From contig LVKA01000015.1 of the NCBI GenBank assembly GCA_001709035.1, forward strand, positions 186,001 through 250,000: 64,000 bases of DNA, in the 5' to 3' direction. Positions within the stretch are counted from its first letter, which is position 1; each line of letters begins with the position of its first letter. Under the pieces are notes generated by a model, which saw only the letters and a program-made list of their open reading frames with translations, had not been told where the DNA came from and ran no database searches. This document shows positions 7,408-17,256 of the stretch, piece after piece. A program made the translations under genes and the position numbers. The DNA is from Candidatus Thiodiazotropha endoloripes. Its GTDB lineage: Bacteria; Pseudomonadota; Gammaproteobacteria; Chromatiales; Chromatiaceae.

Positions 7408-9633
7408 CTACAGAGAGGACTTCATAAACGGCTTCAGATCATCCACATTGGCATGCATGTAGACCTTGAACGAAGCATTGAAGGTTGAGCCGACCGGCTT
7501 CTGTAAGGCCTCTTTGATGATATGCTGATCATTGAAGGATTTGTCCGTATCCCATAAATCGGGGCGCCAGACGTAGGTGAATCCCGCTTTGAAATCCTCC
7601 CAATCCTTGTTCTTGGTATTCTTCTTGGATGAGCGGACCACCTTCACTGCATGCAGTTGTACATCGATATTCAGATAGATCGGCACATTCGACCAGAGGC
7701 CTTCCCTTGGAAATCGATTTTTGAAGACAGTGACTGTCTCCATGCCGGTAAGCGAGTGTGCAATCAAAGGTATCTTACGCAGACTCAGGGTCTCCGAATC
7801 ATAAAGATCCACCGGCTTCTCATAGGTACAGGGTTCGGTGGATTTTGGTTTATCCGCCAGCGCACAGCTGTCCCACTCATACTGCAACGAACCGATCATC
7901 TGCGGTCCGGGCCCCCGCACACCGGAAACCTCGAACTCCCGGGACTGGAAATTTACATTGGTGCCGCTACTCTCCGACATGTCAGCGCCGATGATCTCTT
8001 CTGCCGATACATTGATACCTTTGGAGACATCGGAACTTGAACCAAAGCCGATCTCTTTGTTCTTTACCGAGGGTTTCCACAGCACTTCCCGACCGGCATC
8101 GAATCTCAAATTGGCCCGGACATGTCCGACGTAGAAGTTGCCATCCGTTGGAAAATCCTTACTCGGGGTCTGGCCGTGGCGCAGACTGAGGGTGGTCTGC
8201 TTGTCTGTCTTTACCGCCACATAGAGATCCCCATCCTTCACCCAGGCGCTGACCTCAGGCTTGATGGCCAGATCCAGATATTGAGTTTTAGCCGGATCCT
8301 TTGAGGTGTGAAGGTTAAACGATAGCACCTCAACATTATCACCCTTATTGAACTTATACTTGATGGCCTTCTCTCCATTTTCACCATCATAGACATCACC
8401 GACTCCCATCCTGCTGGTCACATGGCTGCGTGTGCGATTCACTTGGGGTATCGCCGCGATTCGGCGCCGCTCCCTTTCTGCCGCCTCCGCCTGGCGTTTC
8501 TTCTCTTCGATGGCGGCCTGACGCTTCGCTTCCTGCTCTTCGAGAATACGCACATTTTCCGCCATCTGACTCAGGGCAGGCACCAGACCGAGGATGGTCT
8601 GGTATGCCTCGGCACTGTATAAGACAAAGGCATCCCCCGCTTGGTGGGCTTTGATCTCATCGATATATTCGGCTCGATTATAAGGCTGAGAGCTTAAGCC
8701 CACTTTGCCGTCACGCACGCCAATCTTCAGGTTGGGTCGCACCACGTTGGCCAGGAAGGTATAGGTCTGGCCCTTGTCGATACGCCACTCACCGGTGGGG
8801 GAAGTCATACCTTCAGGGCCCAGTTTGACTGGTGAACCCTGGGTAGCCAGCTCATCGATATAGAGATAGCTGTCGTTCATATAGAGATTGTTGATTCGAT
8901 AGATACCCTCTTTACCTTCCACCTCCGTGGCCATCCAGCCGGACTTTGTATCAGCGGCAGTGCCTTTCGGCTGTTTGAAAACAGTCAGTGCACCCGATTC
9001 CGTGGCGGTGAGAAAGGCTGTATCTGAAGTCAGAATCGCAAACGCTTCATTACTGATGTTGTACCACTCAACCAAGGGTGCACGGATCGGCTCCAACTCT
9101 TCGATCGCTGCCTGTTCATCGAACGCCTGTTTGACCGGGATATCGTTCTCGACTTCAGGCCCTTTGACGAATTTCGGTGGCGGCAACTCGGCCGGCAGTA
9201 CCGAACCCTGTTGCTCAGCGGCAGCAGTGCTTGCCGAAGTGGCTGGGGGTAATCCTGCTGAGACGATCATCTCCGGTGTAAGCAACAATCGCTGCTGCTG
9301 TTCCGAGTTGGTCCGATACTGGGTGATAATGGTTTCGCCGCCAGCGCCAAAGAACCAGACGAAACCAGGGGTAACCTGCTGCACCATATCCTGACCATCG
9401 GGAATGCTGGTGTGGAATGCATATTGGTCGTTCTGCTGATAGAGCACATCGACCTCATACCCGGTCCTGTTTTCAACCACCAGCTGCAGCGGCTTCTGAC
9501 TCGACTGGACAACTGCGGGGGGTGGTGTTTGCGCCAAAACAACGGCAGACAGGAGAGCCGAGAGTAAAACGGTCAACCGAAGCAATGACCTTTTCGTAAA
9601 ACCAGTAGCATAATGACCCACGCCTCTATCCAT
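7408..9633 (-). CDS. Secreted protein of unknown function, partner of kinase-like protein
   Basis: I do not recognise this 741-residue protein. It has an N-terminal export signal (basic residues to about 15, hydrophobic core 17-33, likely cleavage at VLA-Q). A beta-rich segment follows (LQLVVENRTGYEVDVLY, residues 49-65), then a Pro/Ala-rich linker (130-160), a second mixed domain (185-345), a short charged coiled coil at about 358-394 (EEQEAKRQAAIEEKKRQAEA) and a C-terminal beta-rich domain. The ATG has a GGGG ribosome site about 7 bases upstream. It is the first gene of a two-gene operon with the kinase-like protein, 23 bp apart, so the two products probably act together in the periplasm or outside the cell. 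No catalytic motif is evident. Confidence 0.65.
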   Translation of the reverse strand: MDRGVGHYATGFTKRSLLRLTVLLSALLSAVVLAQTPPPAVVQSSQKPLQLVVENRTGYEVDVLYQQNDQYAFHTSIPDGQDMVQQVTPGFVWFFGAGGETIITQYRTNSEQQQRLLLTPEMIVSAGLPPATSASTAAAEQQGSVLPAELPPPKFVKGPEVENDIPVKQAFDEQAAIEELEPIRAPLVEWYNISNEAFAILTSDTAFLTATESGALTVFKQPKGTAADTKSGWMATEVEGKEGIYRINNLYMNDSYLYIDELATQGSPVKLGPEGMTSPTGEWRIDKGQTYTFLANVVRPNLKIGVRDGKVGLSSQPYNRAEYIDEIKAHQAGDAFVLYSAEAYQTILGLVPALSQMAENVRILEEQEAKRQAAIEEKKRQAEAAERERRRIAAIPQVNRTRSHVTSRMGVGDVYDGENGEKAIKYKFNKGDNVEVLSFNLHTSKDPAKTQYLDLAIKPEVSAWVKDGDLYVAVKTDKQTTLSLRHGQTPSKDFPTDGNFYVGHVRANLRFDAGREVLWKPSVKNKEIGFGSSSDVSKGINVSAEEIIGADMSESSGTNVNFQSREFEVSGVRGPGPQMIGSLQYEWDSCALADKPKSTEPCTYEKPVDLYDSETLSLRKIPLIAHSLTGMETVTVFKNRFPREGLWSNVPIYLNIDVQLHAVKVVRSSKKNTKNKDWEDFKAGFTYVWRPDLWDTDKSFNDQHIIKEALQKPVGSTFNASFKVYMHANVDDLKPFMKSSL

Positions 9634-9953
9634 ATGGATTCCCCTACTTATTTGTATTGTTCGTTAAAGAGCTTTTGGCAAACAATCAATCACGATTGCG
9701 AAAAGTTATTAATCCGGATTTCAGTTTTTTTGAAATTTATCATCCTTTATCCAAGCACTAATTTACCTTTCCTGATAGGGGAATTATCAACTTATTATTA
9801 GAGGGATTTACTGGCAGGTGAAATGATTGATTACTCTGAATGAAACTTGAGAATTGACGCTATGGTTTCAGCACTATGAGATCCCTATCTCTAGAGCTAG
9901 ATGGGCATCCTGAAGTCGAATCGATACACATACTTCTGTATAGTGCCTGCCAT
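9634..9953. other. AT-rich intergenic region upstream of secreted-protein operon
   Basis: This stretch has no supported gene. It should hold the promoter of the minus-strand secreted-protein operon that starts at 9633. It is AT-rich (long T runs near 9725-9735) and ends at the terminator next to the chemoreceptor gene. I see no clear repeat or operator. Confidence 0.4.
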
Positions 9954-9982
9954 AAAAAAAGCGCCTTGATAGGCGCTTTTTT
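9954..9982 (-). terminator. Rho-independent terminator after chemoreceptor gene
   Basis: A GCGCCT / AGGCGC stem with a TGAT loop (9961-9976) is flanked by seven A on one side and six T on the other. It is therefore a canonical terminator for the minus-strand chemoreceptor gene ending at 10017 and could also work for plus-strand transcription. Confidence 0.9.
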
Positions 9983-10016
9983 CAGTCGTAACGGGGTGTA
10001 TTGAATGAGTCCCGGA

Positions 10017-11645
10017 TCAATCGATCTTAAAACGTCCCACCAGCTGTGAAATCTGGTTGGAGATTGTCTGCATCTCCAAACCCGTTGCTTCGGTCTGTGA
10101 TGTTGAGCTTTTGTTCTGTAGTGACAACGCCCCGACACTCGCGGTATTCCTTTCGATCTCCAGCGACACCACCTCCTGCTCCTCGGCCGCACTGGCAATC
10201 TCAACGTTCATATCCCGGATGTCTGCAACCACCCGGGTAATCTCGTCCAGTGCCGTACCCGCCTGAGCGGCCTGATTGAGTGTCTCCACCGCATCGTCAC
10301 GACGCCCCTCCATCATACCGGCTGTTTTGCGTGCACCCTCCTGCAGGCGTTCGATAATATCGTTGATTTCACGGGTAGAAGATTGGGTACGGCTGGCCAG
10401 GGTTCGGACCTCATCGGCAACCACAGCGAAGCCTCTGCCCATTTCACCGGCGCGTGCTGCTTCGATGGCCGCATTCAAGGCCAGTAGATTGGTCTGCTCG
10501 GCAATCCCCTTGATGACAGACACCACAACACCAACCTGGGCGGTCTCCTCCTCAAGCGCTTTCATATCGTTACTCGCCTGCTCAACACCCTGGGATAGCG
10601 TTTCGATCGCCTGCAGCGTCTGATCGACTACCTGACTGCCATGTTTTGCCTGATCATCGGCGTTTTCCGCCGCTGTCGCGGCGCCCGCTGCACTCGCTGC
10701 GACACTTTTCACGGTCGCTGTCATCTCCGTCATGGCGGTTGCCACCTGTCTCATTGCTTCATCCTGTTGATCAGCTGTGACTTTGGAAGCTTGCGCGACT
10801 TCAGCCAGCTCCGCTGAAAAAGAGTTCATCTGTTGGGAGGAGTTTGCGACCTTGCGTACCAGGCTTTGAGTTTCCGAGGCAAACTGATTGAAACCGCTCG
10901 CCAACCTCTCCAGCTCAACCCCACCCGCCAACGGCAGACGCTGAGTAAGATCTCCATCTCCGGCGCCGATCAACTCCAGACCATCAGCAACCCGGTTGAT
11001 ACTGCAAATGATGTTACGGCTGACCAGAAAATTCAGCAGCAACCCAATCAACAGCGCCATCACCCCAAGACCGGTACCGGCCATAAAGATATCCGCCACC
11101 TCCGTCCTGACGGTTTGCTGGGTAATCGCAGTACGTTCGGTTTCAGCAATAAGCAAAGGTTGCAGACGTTTACGGATATTGCCCCAGCTCTTCTGCACCT
11201 TAGCAGTGAACAGCCCTTTTGCCTCATCACGCCTGCCCTCGTCGATATATTTGATGACTGCCAGGGCATTCGGCAGGCATTGCGCCCACAGTTCTGAGAT
11301 CTCTTTGAGCTTGGCATACCCTGCCGGGTCATCCCTATAGAGTGCGTTGACGGCATGCAGCGCCTGATCGAACTGTTCTCCAGCTTTGGCCGCAACTTTT
11401 GCTGGTGGAACCAGACTGGGGACCATCACTTTTTTCGCTGCTGCGATAACGGCCTGGGAGCCCTCAGCCTGCATGGTGCGCAACAGTTCAATGCGTTTTT
11501 GATCTTGTTCAATGAAGCTGGTGAAGTGCTGACTGACCTGATCAGTACCGGTGAGCGTGTAGTAGAGTGCAAATATAAAGAGTGCTGACGTGATGCCGGT
11601 TACTGCCATCAGTTTTGCCCGAATAGAAAGACCAGTGCCGATCAT
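10017..11645 (-). CDS. Methyl-accepting chemotaxis protein
   Basis: The 542-residue protein is an inner-membrane chemoreceptor. Transmembrane helices lie at about 12-30 and 185-209 and enclose a periplasmic helical-bundle sensor domain of about 150 residues. A HAMP domain follows at about 209-262. The signalling hairpin tip, with the nearly invariant [20 protein letters not shown], is at residues 381-400. The protein signals through CheA/CheW to the flagellar motor or another output; no che genes are nearby. The start is supported by GGAGG about 9 bases upstream. The ligand cannot be predicted. It is monocistronic and followed by a strong terminator. Confidence 0.93.
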   Translation of the reverse strand: MIGTGLSIRAKLMAVTGITSALFIFALYYTLTGTDQVSQHFTSFIEQDQKRIELLRTMQAEGSQAVIAAAKKVMVPSLVPPAKVAAKAGEQFDQALHAVNALYRDDPAGYAKLKEISELWAQCLPNALAVIKYIDEGRRDEAKGLFTAKVQKSWGNIRKRLQPLLIAETERTAITQQTVRTEVADIFMAGTGLGVMALLIGLLLNFLVSRNIICSINRVADGLELIGAGDGDLTQRLPLAGGVELERLASGFNQFASETQSLVRKVANSSQQMNSFSAELAEVAQASKVTADQQDEAMRQVATAMTEMTATVKSVAASAAGAATAAENADDQAKHGSQVVDQTLQAIETLSQGVEQASNDMKALEEETAQVGVVVSVIKGIAEQTNLLALNAAIEAARAGEMGRGFAVVADEVRTLASRTQSSTREINDIIERLQEGARKTAGMMEGRRDDAVETLNQAAQAGTALDEITRVVADIRDMNVEIASAAEEQEVVSLEIERNTASVGALSLQNKSSTSQTEATGLEMQTISNQISQLVGRFKID

Positions 11646-11961
11646 GGCATACCACCTCCAAGTAAAATAACGATCTCAGACAGGAAACTGTCTATGGCTC
11701 TCTAACGGCATGCTGCACCGTATCTTAAGCACGCCATCTTGCTGTAATGATGGAAAAAATCGGAAGAAAAGAGCCAATCATAGAGATTGCAGATCAATGC
11801 CCTGGCTATGTTCAAAACATGCCAATGAATCGATTTGCAACAAGAGAGACCGGCATGGATCCGCCTGACGAGCGGTAGAGTTGATTCCCAGAGGATCAGG
11901 TTAAAGCGGGATGCTGACCCGGCGACGGCGAGCGAACTCTTGGTCGCCGGGTTCTTCGCAA
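11646..11961. other. Intergenic region with strong hairpin after RCC1-like gene
   Basis: No supported gene lies here. The part next to 11645 should contain the chemoreceptor promoter. A 10-bp perfect stem is formed by ACCCGGCGAC at 11917-11926 and GTCGCCGGGT at 11943-11952. It lies 10 bp beyond the stop of the minus-strand RCC1-like gene and probably ends or stabilises that transcript, although it has no clear U tract. Confidence 0.55.
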
Positions 11962-13383
11962 TCAGTAGGAAGTGATCTGTGTAAGATCTAACAGTGTGGT
12001 CGTATCGGAATCCAACGAGTGGGTTAAAACCACATTCAGCAGATTATCCAGACCCAGAGTGACATCCATCGCCACCAGACAAGTGATATCAGCCTCTCCA
12101 TCGGCAAAGGTGGTCATACAATTACGCTGCTGTAACTGGGTAGAGGGTGTGAATTCAGTCGCCGCATCCACGGCGAACCTCAAATTACCCTCTGCTTGCA
12201 GACTGAGCTCTACATCATAAAGGGTACTCCCACCCAGGTGGACACAAGGCAGGTGCAGCTTGCCATTCATGAAGTAGGTCGGTCTGCAGGCCGTTGGGAT
12301 CTGCGACTCCAGAACCGGACCGACACTTAATAAGGCGCTGTCATCCTCATTGGGTATGGCAGTGACCGTGTTGACATTGTAGGTGACCACATCACCATCC
12401 CTGTCCATCACCAGGCCGCCCAACCCTCTACCAGTGGAGACCTGAACCGCATTGGTAAAACCGCCTACCTGCTCAGGAATGGAGACAAAGTCGGTGATAC
12501 TGCTTTTCCAACGACCCCAGGTCCAGACACTGCCATCGGACAGAACAGCAGCACTTTGCCGATAACCGGCTGAGATGTCATAGGCACCGGTTAAACCCTC
12601 TACCTGTGTCGCACTATTACTGTTCTCGAAGCTACCATTGCCAAGTTGGCCATAGGCGTTTTTACCCCAGGCCCAGATGGTGCCGTCCGCACGCAGGGCC
12701 AGGGCGTGATCATAACCGCCATCGATCTGTACAATATCGGTCAGGCCATCGATCTGGGTCAGTTCATCGACCAACACCGAGTATCCCAGGGTCTCGTCAT
12801 AGGCACTCACCTGCTCCCAGGTCCAGACCGTACCGTCATTTCGCAAAACGTAGGGGTTGTTGAGGGATACTGCAACCGACACAGCATTATTAACCCCATT
12901 GATCTGCCTTGGTTCGTCATCGTTGAAGACACTGTTCAAGGCATATTCCCAAAGCGAACCGTCAGCACCCACTGCCGCCATCGGCCAGGGTCCTGCTGCG
13001 ACATCCACGATATTGCTGAACCCCCTAATCTGGAACGGCATGTAGTGTGTCATTCGACCAAGAACGTTACCCCAGACCCAGACCGTGCCGTCAGACAGTG
13101 CTGCAGCTGTCCATGAGTAGAAGTCATCAGTGGAAATGTCGACGATATCGGCGATATCCAGTGCTTTGACAGGTAATGTACTCATCTCGCCAGTGCTGTC
13201 TCCCAGTTCGCCATTGCGATTGTCACCCCAACCCCAGGCTGTACCGTCCGAGGCACGTACCACGAACCCCACTTCATTCCCACCTTCCAACAACGGCTTG
13301 GCTGCATGGGCCTGACTGAAGATTGAGATCGACAGAATGACCAGGATCCCGCTTACCACATTTTTCCAAGAGAAGACTTTCAC
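11962..13383 (-). CDS. Exported RCC1-like beta-propeller protein
   Basis: I place the start at the GTG at 13383 because AGAGGT lies 5 bases upstream and the product then opens with a textbook signal peptide (MKVFSWKNVVSGILVILSIS, cleaved after SQAHA). A longer frame reaches an ATG at 13428 but gives a poor N-terminus. The 473-residue product contains about seven repeats of the RCC1/alpha-tubulin-suppressor type, recognised by DGTAWGWGDNRNGELGDS, DGTVWVWGN, DGSLWEYAL, DGTVWTWEQ, DGTIWAWGKNAYGQLGNGS, DGSVWTWG and a degenerate DGDVVTYN. Seven repeats suit one closed propeller. A C-terminal beta domain of about 120 residues with Cys pairs follows. Bacterial exported RCC1 proteins have no settled role; binding to a partner protein is a reasonable guess. 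Confidence 0.8.
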   Translation of the reverse strand: MKVFSWKNVVSGILVILSISIFSQAHAAKPLLEGGNEVGFVVRASDGTAWGWGDNRNGELGDSTGEMSTLPVKALDIADIVDISTDDFYSWTAAALSDGTVWVWGNVLGRMTHYMPFQIRGFSNIVDVAAGPWPMAAVGADGSLWEYALNSVFNDDEPRQINGVNNAVSVAVSLNNPYVLRNDGTVWTWEQVSAYDETLGYSVLVDELTQIDGLTDIVQIDGGYDHALALRADGTIWAWGKNAYGQLGNGSFENSNSATQVEGLTGAYDISAGYRQSAAVLSDGSVWTWGRWKSSITDFVSIPEQVGGFTNAVQVSTGRGLGGLVMDRDGDVVTYNVNTVTAIPNEDDSALLSVGPVLESQIPTACRPTYFMNGKLHLPCVHLGGSTLYDVELSLQAEGNLRFAVDAATEFTPSTQLQQRNCMTTFADGEADITCLVAMDVTLGLDNLLNVVLTHSLDSDTTTLLDLTQITSY

Positions 13384-13957
13384 TGAATACCTCTGAGTTT
13401 GGCTAATCACAAAAAGACCGCACATCAAACAACGGCCATCACAACTATCGGAAACTTAACATTGTTTATTGAGTTTTACAGTTCTATTACTTTTGCAGAC
13501 TGTTAAGTTGGTCAAATTAAAGGCAAGAAGGATTAGTCAGATTCATCAGGTTTTGGTTCTTGTTACTTAAAGTTCTAATTTTCTCCCTGATACTGTTCAA
13601 GAAATCCTCGTGGATGAGTTCGATCAGAACTTCCAGAAAAGAGCCCGCCTGAGAAATTCCCGACCATTTTGCTCAAGTAAGCAGCGCTTCGATGGGGAGT
13701 AAATTCCCAATTCCGCTTTCAATTTTACGGCGATTCCTTTACCCTTGATCCGTTCTAGGAACGGGTTTTCTAGGCAAAAAATGTATAACAACAGCTTACG
13801 ACGCAGTACGACCGCGCCTTCGCAAAATCAAAAAAAACAATAAAGCGTGGCAATTTAGGGACGTCAGGAAACGACCTGCCCCCCCCTTATCAGGCCCCAG
13901 GTGCTGCACATCGTGTCAGATGGTAGGTGTAGGCAGCTAAAAAGTGGGTGAGCAACA
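13384..13957. other. 574-bp divergent intergenic region before the carbon-uptake operon
   Basis: The region separates the minus-strand RCC1-like gene from the plus-strand SulP gene and must hold both promoters. A short inverted repeat CCGTTC-TAG-GAACGG lies at 13750-13764 and is followed by TTTT. A run of C occurs near 13880. No regulator gene flanks the carbon-uptake cluster, so any control must come from elsewhere. I see no supported coding sequence. Confidence 0.45.
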
Positions 13958-15724
13958 ATGTGGGATCATATTAGAAGTTTGATGGCGGGCTGGAAAAACG
14001 CTTTTATCCCTTATTTGCAATGGATCGGCGAACTCAAGGACAAAAAGACGGTTCGGGCCGATCTCATCGCGGGCATAACTGTTGCCCTGGTGCTGGTTCC
14101 CCAATCCATGGCCTATGCACAACTGGCCGGTCTGCCGGTCTATTACGGTCTCTACGCCTCCTTCCTGCCGCCGATGATCGCCGCCCTGTTCGGTTCGTCG
14201 AGACAACTCGCCACCGGCCCGGTCGCCGTGGTCTCGCTGATGACCGCCGCCGCACTGGAACCCCTGGCCACTTCACCCGACACCTATTTAGCCTACGCCA
14301 TGCTGCTGGCACTGATGGTTGGCATCTTCCAGATGTTTCTCGGTCTGTTCAAACTCGGTGTGCTGGTGGACTTTCTCTCCCATCCTGTGGTGGTCGGTTT
14401 TACCAATGCCGGCGCACTGATTATCGCCACCTCACAACTGGGCAAGGTCTTCGGCGTCTTTGCGGAACGGGCGGAGCACCACTATGAGACTGTCTGGAAC
14501 ACCCTGCTTGCCGCCGCCGAGGGGACCCACGCTCCGACCCTGCTGATGGCGCTGATCGCGTTTGGCATCATGTGGGGAGTCAAGCGCTTCTATCCGGCAA
14601 TGCCCGGTGTATTGATCGCTGTGGTAGTGACCACGGTACTGGCCTGGACGACCGGTTTTGCCGATGCCGGCGGTAAAGTGGTAGGCACCATCCCGGACGG
14701 TCTGCCAAGCTTCTCCATACCGACCTTCGAGGTAACCACCATCTGGTCCCTGATTCCGGCCGCGATCACCATATCCCTGATCGGTTTCATGGAGGCGATC
14801 TCCATCGCCAAAGCGATGGCAGCCAGAACCCGACAGCGCCTCAATGCCAATCAGGAGCTGATTGGGCAGGGCTTGTCGAATGTCTTCTCAGGCATGTTTT
14901 CCGGCTACCCGGTATCGGGTTCCTTCTCCCGCTCTGCGGTCAACATCAATGCCGGTGCGATCACCGGATTCTCTTCCATCGTCACCGGTGTGGTGGTGAT
15001 GATCACCCTGATCTTTTTGACCCCGCTGCTCTATCATCTGCCCCAGGCAACACTGGCCGCGGTGATCATCATGGCGGTCATCAATCTGATCAAGATCGAC
15101 CCGATCATCCATGCCTGGAAAGCCGAGCCACACGATGCGGTGGTTTCGGTGGTCACCTTTGTGCTGACCCTGGCATTCGCCCCACATCTCGACAAAGGCA
15201 TCATCGTCGGCGTACTGCTCTCTCTGGGACTGTTTCTGTGGCGCACCATGCGTCCACGTTTCGCTCAACTCTCCCGCTACAAGGACGGCACCATGCGGGA
15301 TATCCGGGTGCGTAAGCTGCAGACCAGCTCGCAGATCTCGGTGGTACGCTTCGATGGCTCGCTCTATTTTGCCAGTGCCGGTTATTTCGAGACCAAAATG
15401 CTCGGCGTAGTGGCCGCCAATCCGGATCTCAAATACATCATTCTGGATGGTGAGGGCATCAATCAGATCGATGCCACCGGCGAAGAGGTTCTGCACCATC
15501 TCTGGGAGCGACTGCAGGCTCAGGGAATCACCCTGGTGGTCGCCAGAATGAAAAAGCAGTTCATGGATACCATCCGTCGTACCGGTCTGAAAGACAAAAT
15601 GGGTGATGAGATCTTCTACTCACGGATCGGTCTGGCGCTCAATTATGTCTGGGATCAGCTGGGCGACAGCTACGACCGGAATAGCTGCCCACTCAGGTCA
15701 CCACTCGCCAGCAGCCGAGCTTGA
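13958..15724 (+). CDS. SulP-family anion transporter with STAS domain
   Basis: This 588-residue inner-membrane protein belongs to the SLC26/SulP family. The N-terminus carries the family signature around VALVLVPQSMAYAQLAGLPV (about residues 44-63). The membrane domain runs to about 430, with GLSNVFSGMFSGYPVSGSFS near 307-326, and a cytoplasmic STAS domain occupies about 453-560. SulP proteins import sulfate or bicarbonate, usually with Na+ or protons. Its position 63 bp upstream of a DAB-type inorganic carbon system on the same strand makes bicarbonate the more attractive substrate, as reported for SulP proteins of chemolithoautotrophs such as Hydrogenovibrio. The sequence alone does not decide between sulfate and bicarbonate. 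Confidence 0.9.
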   Translation: MWDHIRSLMAGWKNAFIPYLQWIGELKDKKTVRADLIAGITVALVLVPQSMAYAQLAGLPVYYGLYASFLPPMIAALFGSSRQLATGPVAVVSLMTAAALEPLATSPDTYLAYAMLLALMVGIFQMFLGLFKLGVLVDFLSHPVVVGFTNAGALIIATSQLGKVFGVFAERAEHHYETVWNTLLAAAEGTHAPTLLMALIAFGIMWGVKRFYPAMPGVLIAVVVTTVLAWTTGFADAGGKVVGTIPDGLPSFSIPTFEVTTIWSLIPAAITISLIGFMEAISIAKAMAARTRQRLNANQELIGQGLSNVFSGMFSGYPVSGSFSRSAVNINAGAITGFSSIVTGVVVMITLIFLTPLLYHLPQATLAAVIIMAVINLIKIDPIIHAWKAEPHDAVVSVVTFVLTLAFAPHLDKGIIVGVLLSLGLFLWRTMRPRFAQLSRYKDGTMRDIRVRKLQTSSQISVVRFDGSLYFASAGYFETKMLGVVAANPDLKYIILDGEGINQIDATGEEVLHHLWERLQAQGITLVVARMKKQFMDTIRRTGLKDKMGDEIFYSRIGLALNYVWDQLGDSYDRNSCPLRSPLASSRA

Positions 15725-15787
15725 TACCGATGAGCAGGTTCTGCGAATGGCACTTATCTCGAGTGCCATTTTCGCTGGCAGGCTTCC

Positions 15788-17248
15788 ATGCCTAGTCTGA
15801 TCTACCTGATGCTGACACCCTTTGCCGGTGTCCTGGCAATGCTGTTTCTGCCCAGAGACGGGGTACGCCTGATCCGCTACACCGCCCTGTTTGCCTCTGC
15901 AGCGACCCTGCTGCTCGCCTGGTCCTACCTGGGGGCATTCGATCAAAACCAGGCCGGGTTGCAGTTTGTCCATCAGACCGAGTGGAATACCCGTCTCGGC
16001 ACCACCTTCACACTTGGACTGGACGGCTTCTCCTACCCGATGGTGCTGCTTGCCACCCTATTGAGTTTGGTCGCTCTGCTCGCTTCCAGCGCCATCCGTC
16101 AAGGGGTCAAGGGGTACTACATGCTGGTGCTGCTGCTTGAATCAGCCATGCTGGGTGTATTCCTGGCCCAGGACTGGTCCCTTTTCTATGTCTTCTGGGA
16201 ATTGACCCTGATTCCCCTGTTTTTCCTGATCGACCGATGGGGTGGCAGCAACCGCCACGGGGCAGCGCTCAATTTTGTCCTCTACACCATGGGTGGATCG
16301 GTATTCATGCTGATCAGCATCCTGGTGCTGTTCGATTCCGTGCCGGGTCACAGCTTCGCCATGGATGCGATGACCGAGACGAGCCGACTGCTACCCCAAC
16401 AGACCCAGATATTGATCTTTCTCGGCCTGCTGATCGGTTTTGGGGTGAAAATGCCGATCTTTCCACTCCATGGCTGGTTGCCCCTGGCTCATGTGGAGGC
16501 ACCCAGTCCGGTATCGATTCTGCTCTCAGGCATTCTGTTGAAGATGGGCTCCTATGGTCTGCTGCGGGCGGCGAGTATGCTGCCGGATGCGGTGATGGCA
16601 CTGCAGGAGGTACTCGCCATACTCGCCTTCATCAGTCTGATCTACGGTGGCTTGCTCGCCTGGCGGCACAGCGATCTCAAAGCGATGATCGCTTACTCCT
16701 CGATCAGCCACATGGGTGTGGTGTTACTGGGCATTGCCGCCCTCAATCTGGCGGGTCTGCACGGTGCACTGATGCAGATGGTGGCACACGGCCTGGTAGC
16801 CGGTTCGCTGTTTCTGCTGATCGGATTACTCTATGAAAGAACCCACACCCGCAATGTGATGGACTACAGTTCCCTGGTGCGGGTAATGCCCAGATTTGCC
16901 TTCTTTACCACCCTGGCCTTTATCGCTGCAGTATCCCTGCCGGGTACGGCGGGCTTTATCGCGGAACTGAATACCCTGATCGGTGGATTCTCCCGTTGGG
17001 GCTGGGCGGCCGCTCTACTGACTCTTGGAGTGCTGCTCAGTGCCGCCTATGCGGTCCGCACCATCAATCAGTTGTTTACCGGGCCAGTTCGTCCGGGGAT
17101 GCAGAATGTAGAGGATCTGCGCCCTTCGGAACTGATCGCGGCAGCTACTCTGGCAGCCTTTACCCTGCTGCTTGGTTTCCTGCCGGGGCCGGTATTGAGT
17201 CTGGTCAACGCCTCCGCATACCAGCTCGCTGAGCTGTTCAGGTTGTGA
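15788..17248 (+). CDS. NuoM-like proton-translocating subunit of DAB cluster
   Basis: The 486-residue membrane protein resembles the antiporter-like complex I subunit NuoM. It retains the TM5 glutamate (E138 in FYVFWELTLIP) and the TM7 lysine (K221 in GVKMPIFPLHGWLP), the residues that carry protons in complex I. No other complex I genes are nearby; instead its stop overlaps the region where dabA begins. It is therefore likely part of the carbon-uptake assembly and couples proton flow to DabA. DAB systems described from Halothiobacillus and Hydrogenovibrio consist of DabA plus one DabB, so this is an additional subunit. Confidence 0.85.
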   Translation: MPSLIYLMLTPFAGVLAMLFLPRDGVRLIRYTALFASAATLLLAWSYLGAFDQNQAGLQFVHQTEWNTRLGTTFTLGLDGFSYPMVLLATLLSLVALLASSAIRQGVKGYYMLVLLLESAMLGVFLAQDWSLFYVFWELTLIPLFFLIDRWGGSNRHGAALNFVLYTMGGSVFMLISILVLFDSVPGHSFAMDAMTETSRLLPQQTQILIFLGLLIGFGVKMPIFPLHGWLPLAHVEAPSPVSILLSGILLKMGSYGLLRAASMLPDAVMALQEVLAILAFISLIYGGLLAWRHSDLKAMIAYSSISHMGVVLLGIAALNLAGLHGALMQMVAHGLVAGSLFLLIGLLYERTHTRNVMDYSSLVRVMPRFAFFTTLAFIAAVSLPGTAGFIAELNTLIGGFSRWGWAAALLTLGVLLSAAYAVRTINQLFTGPVRPGMQNVEDLRPSELIAAATLAAFTLLLGFLPGPVLSLVNASAYQLAELFRL

Positions 17249-17256
17249 GGCCGGTT

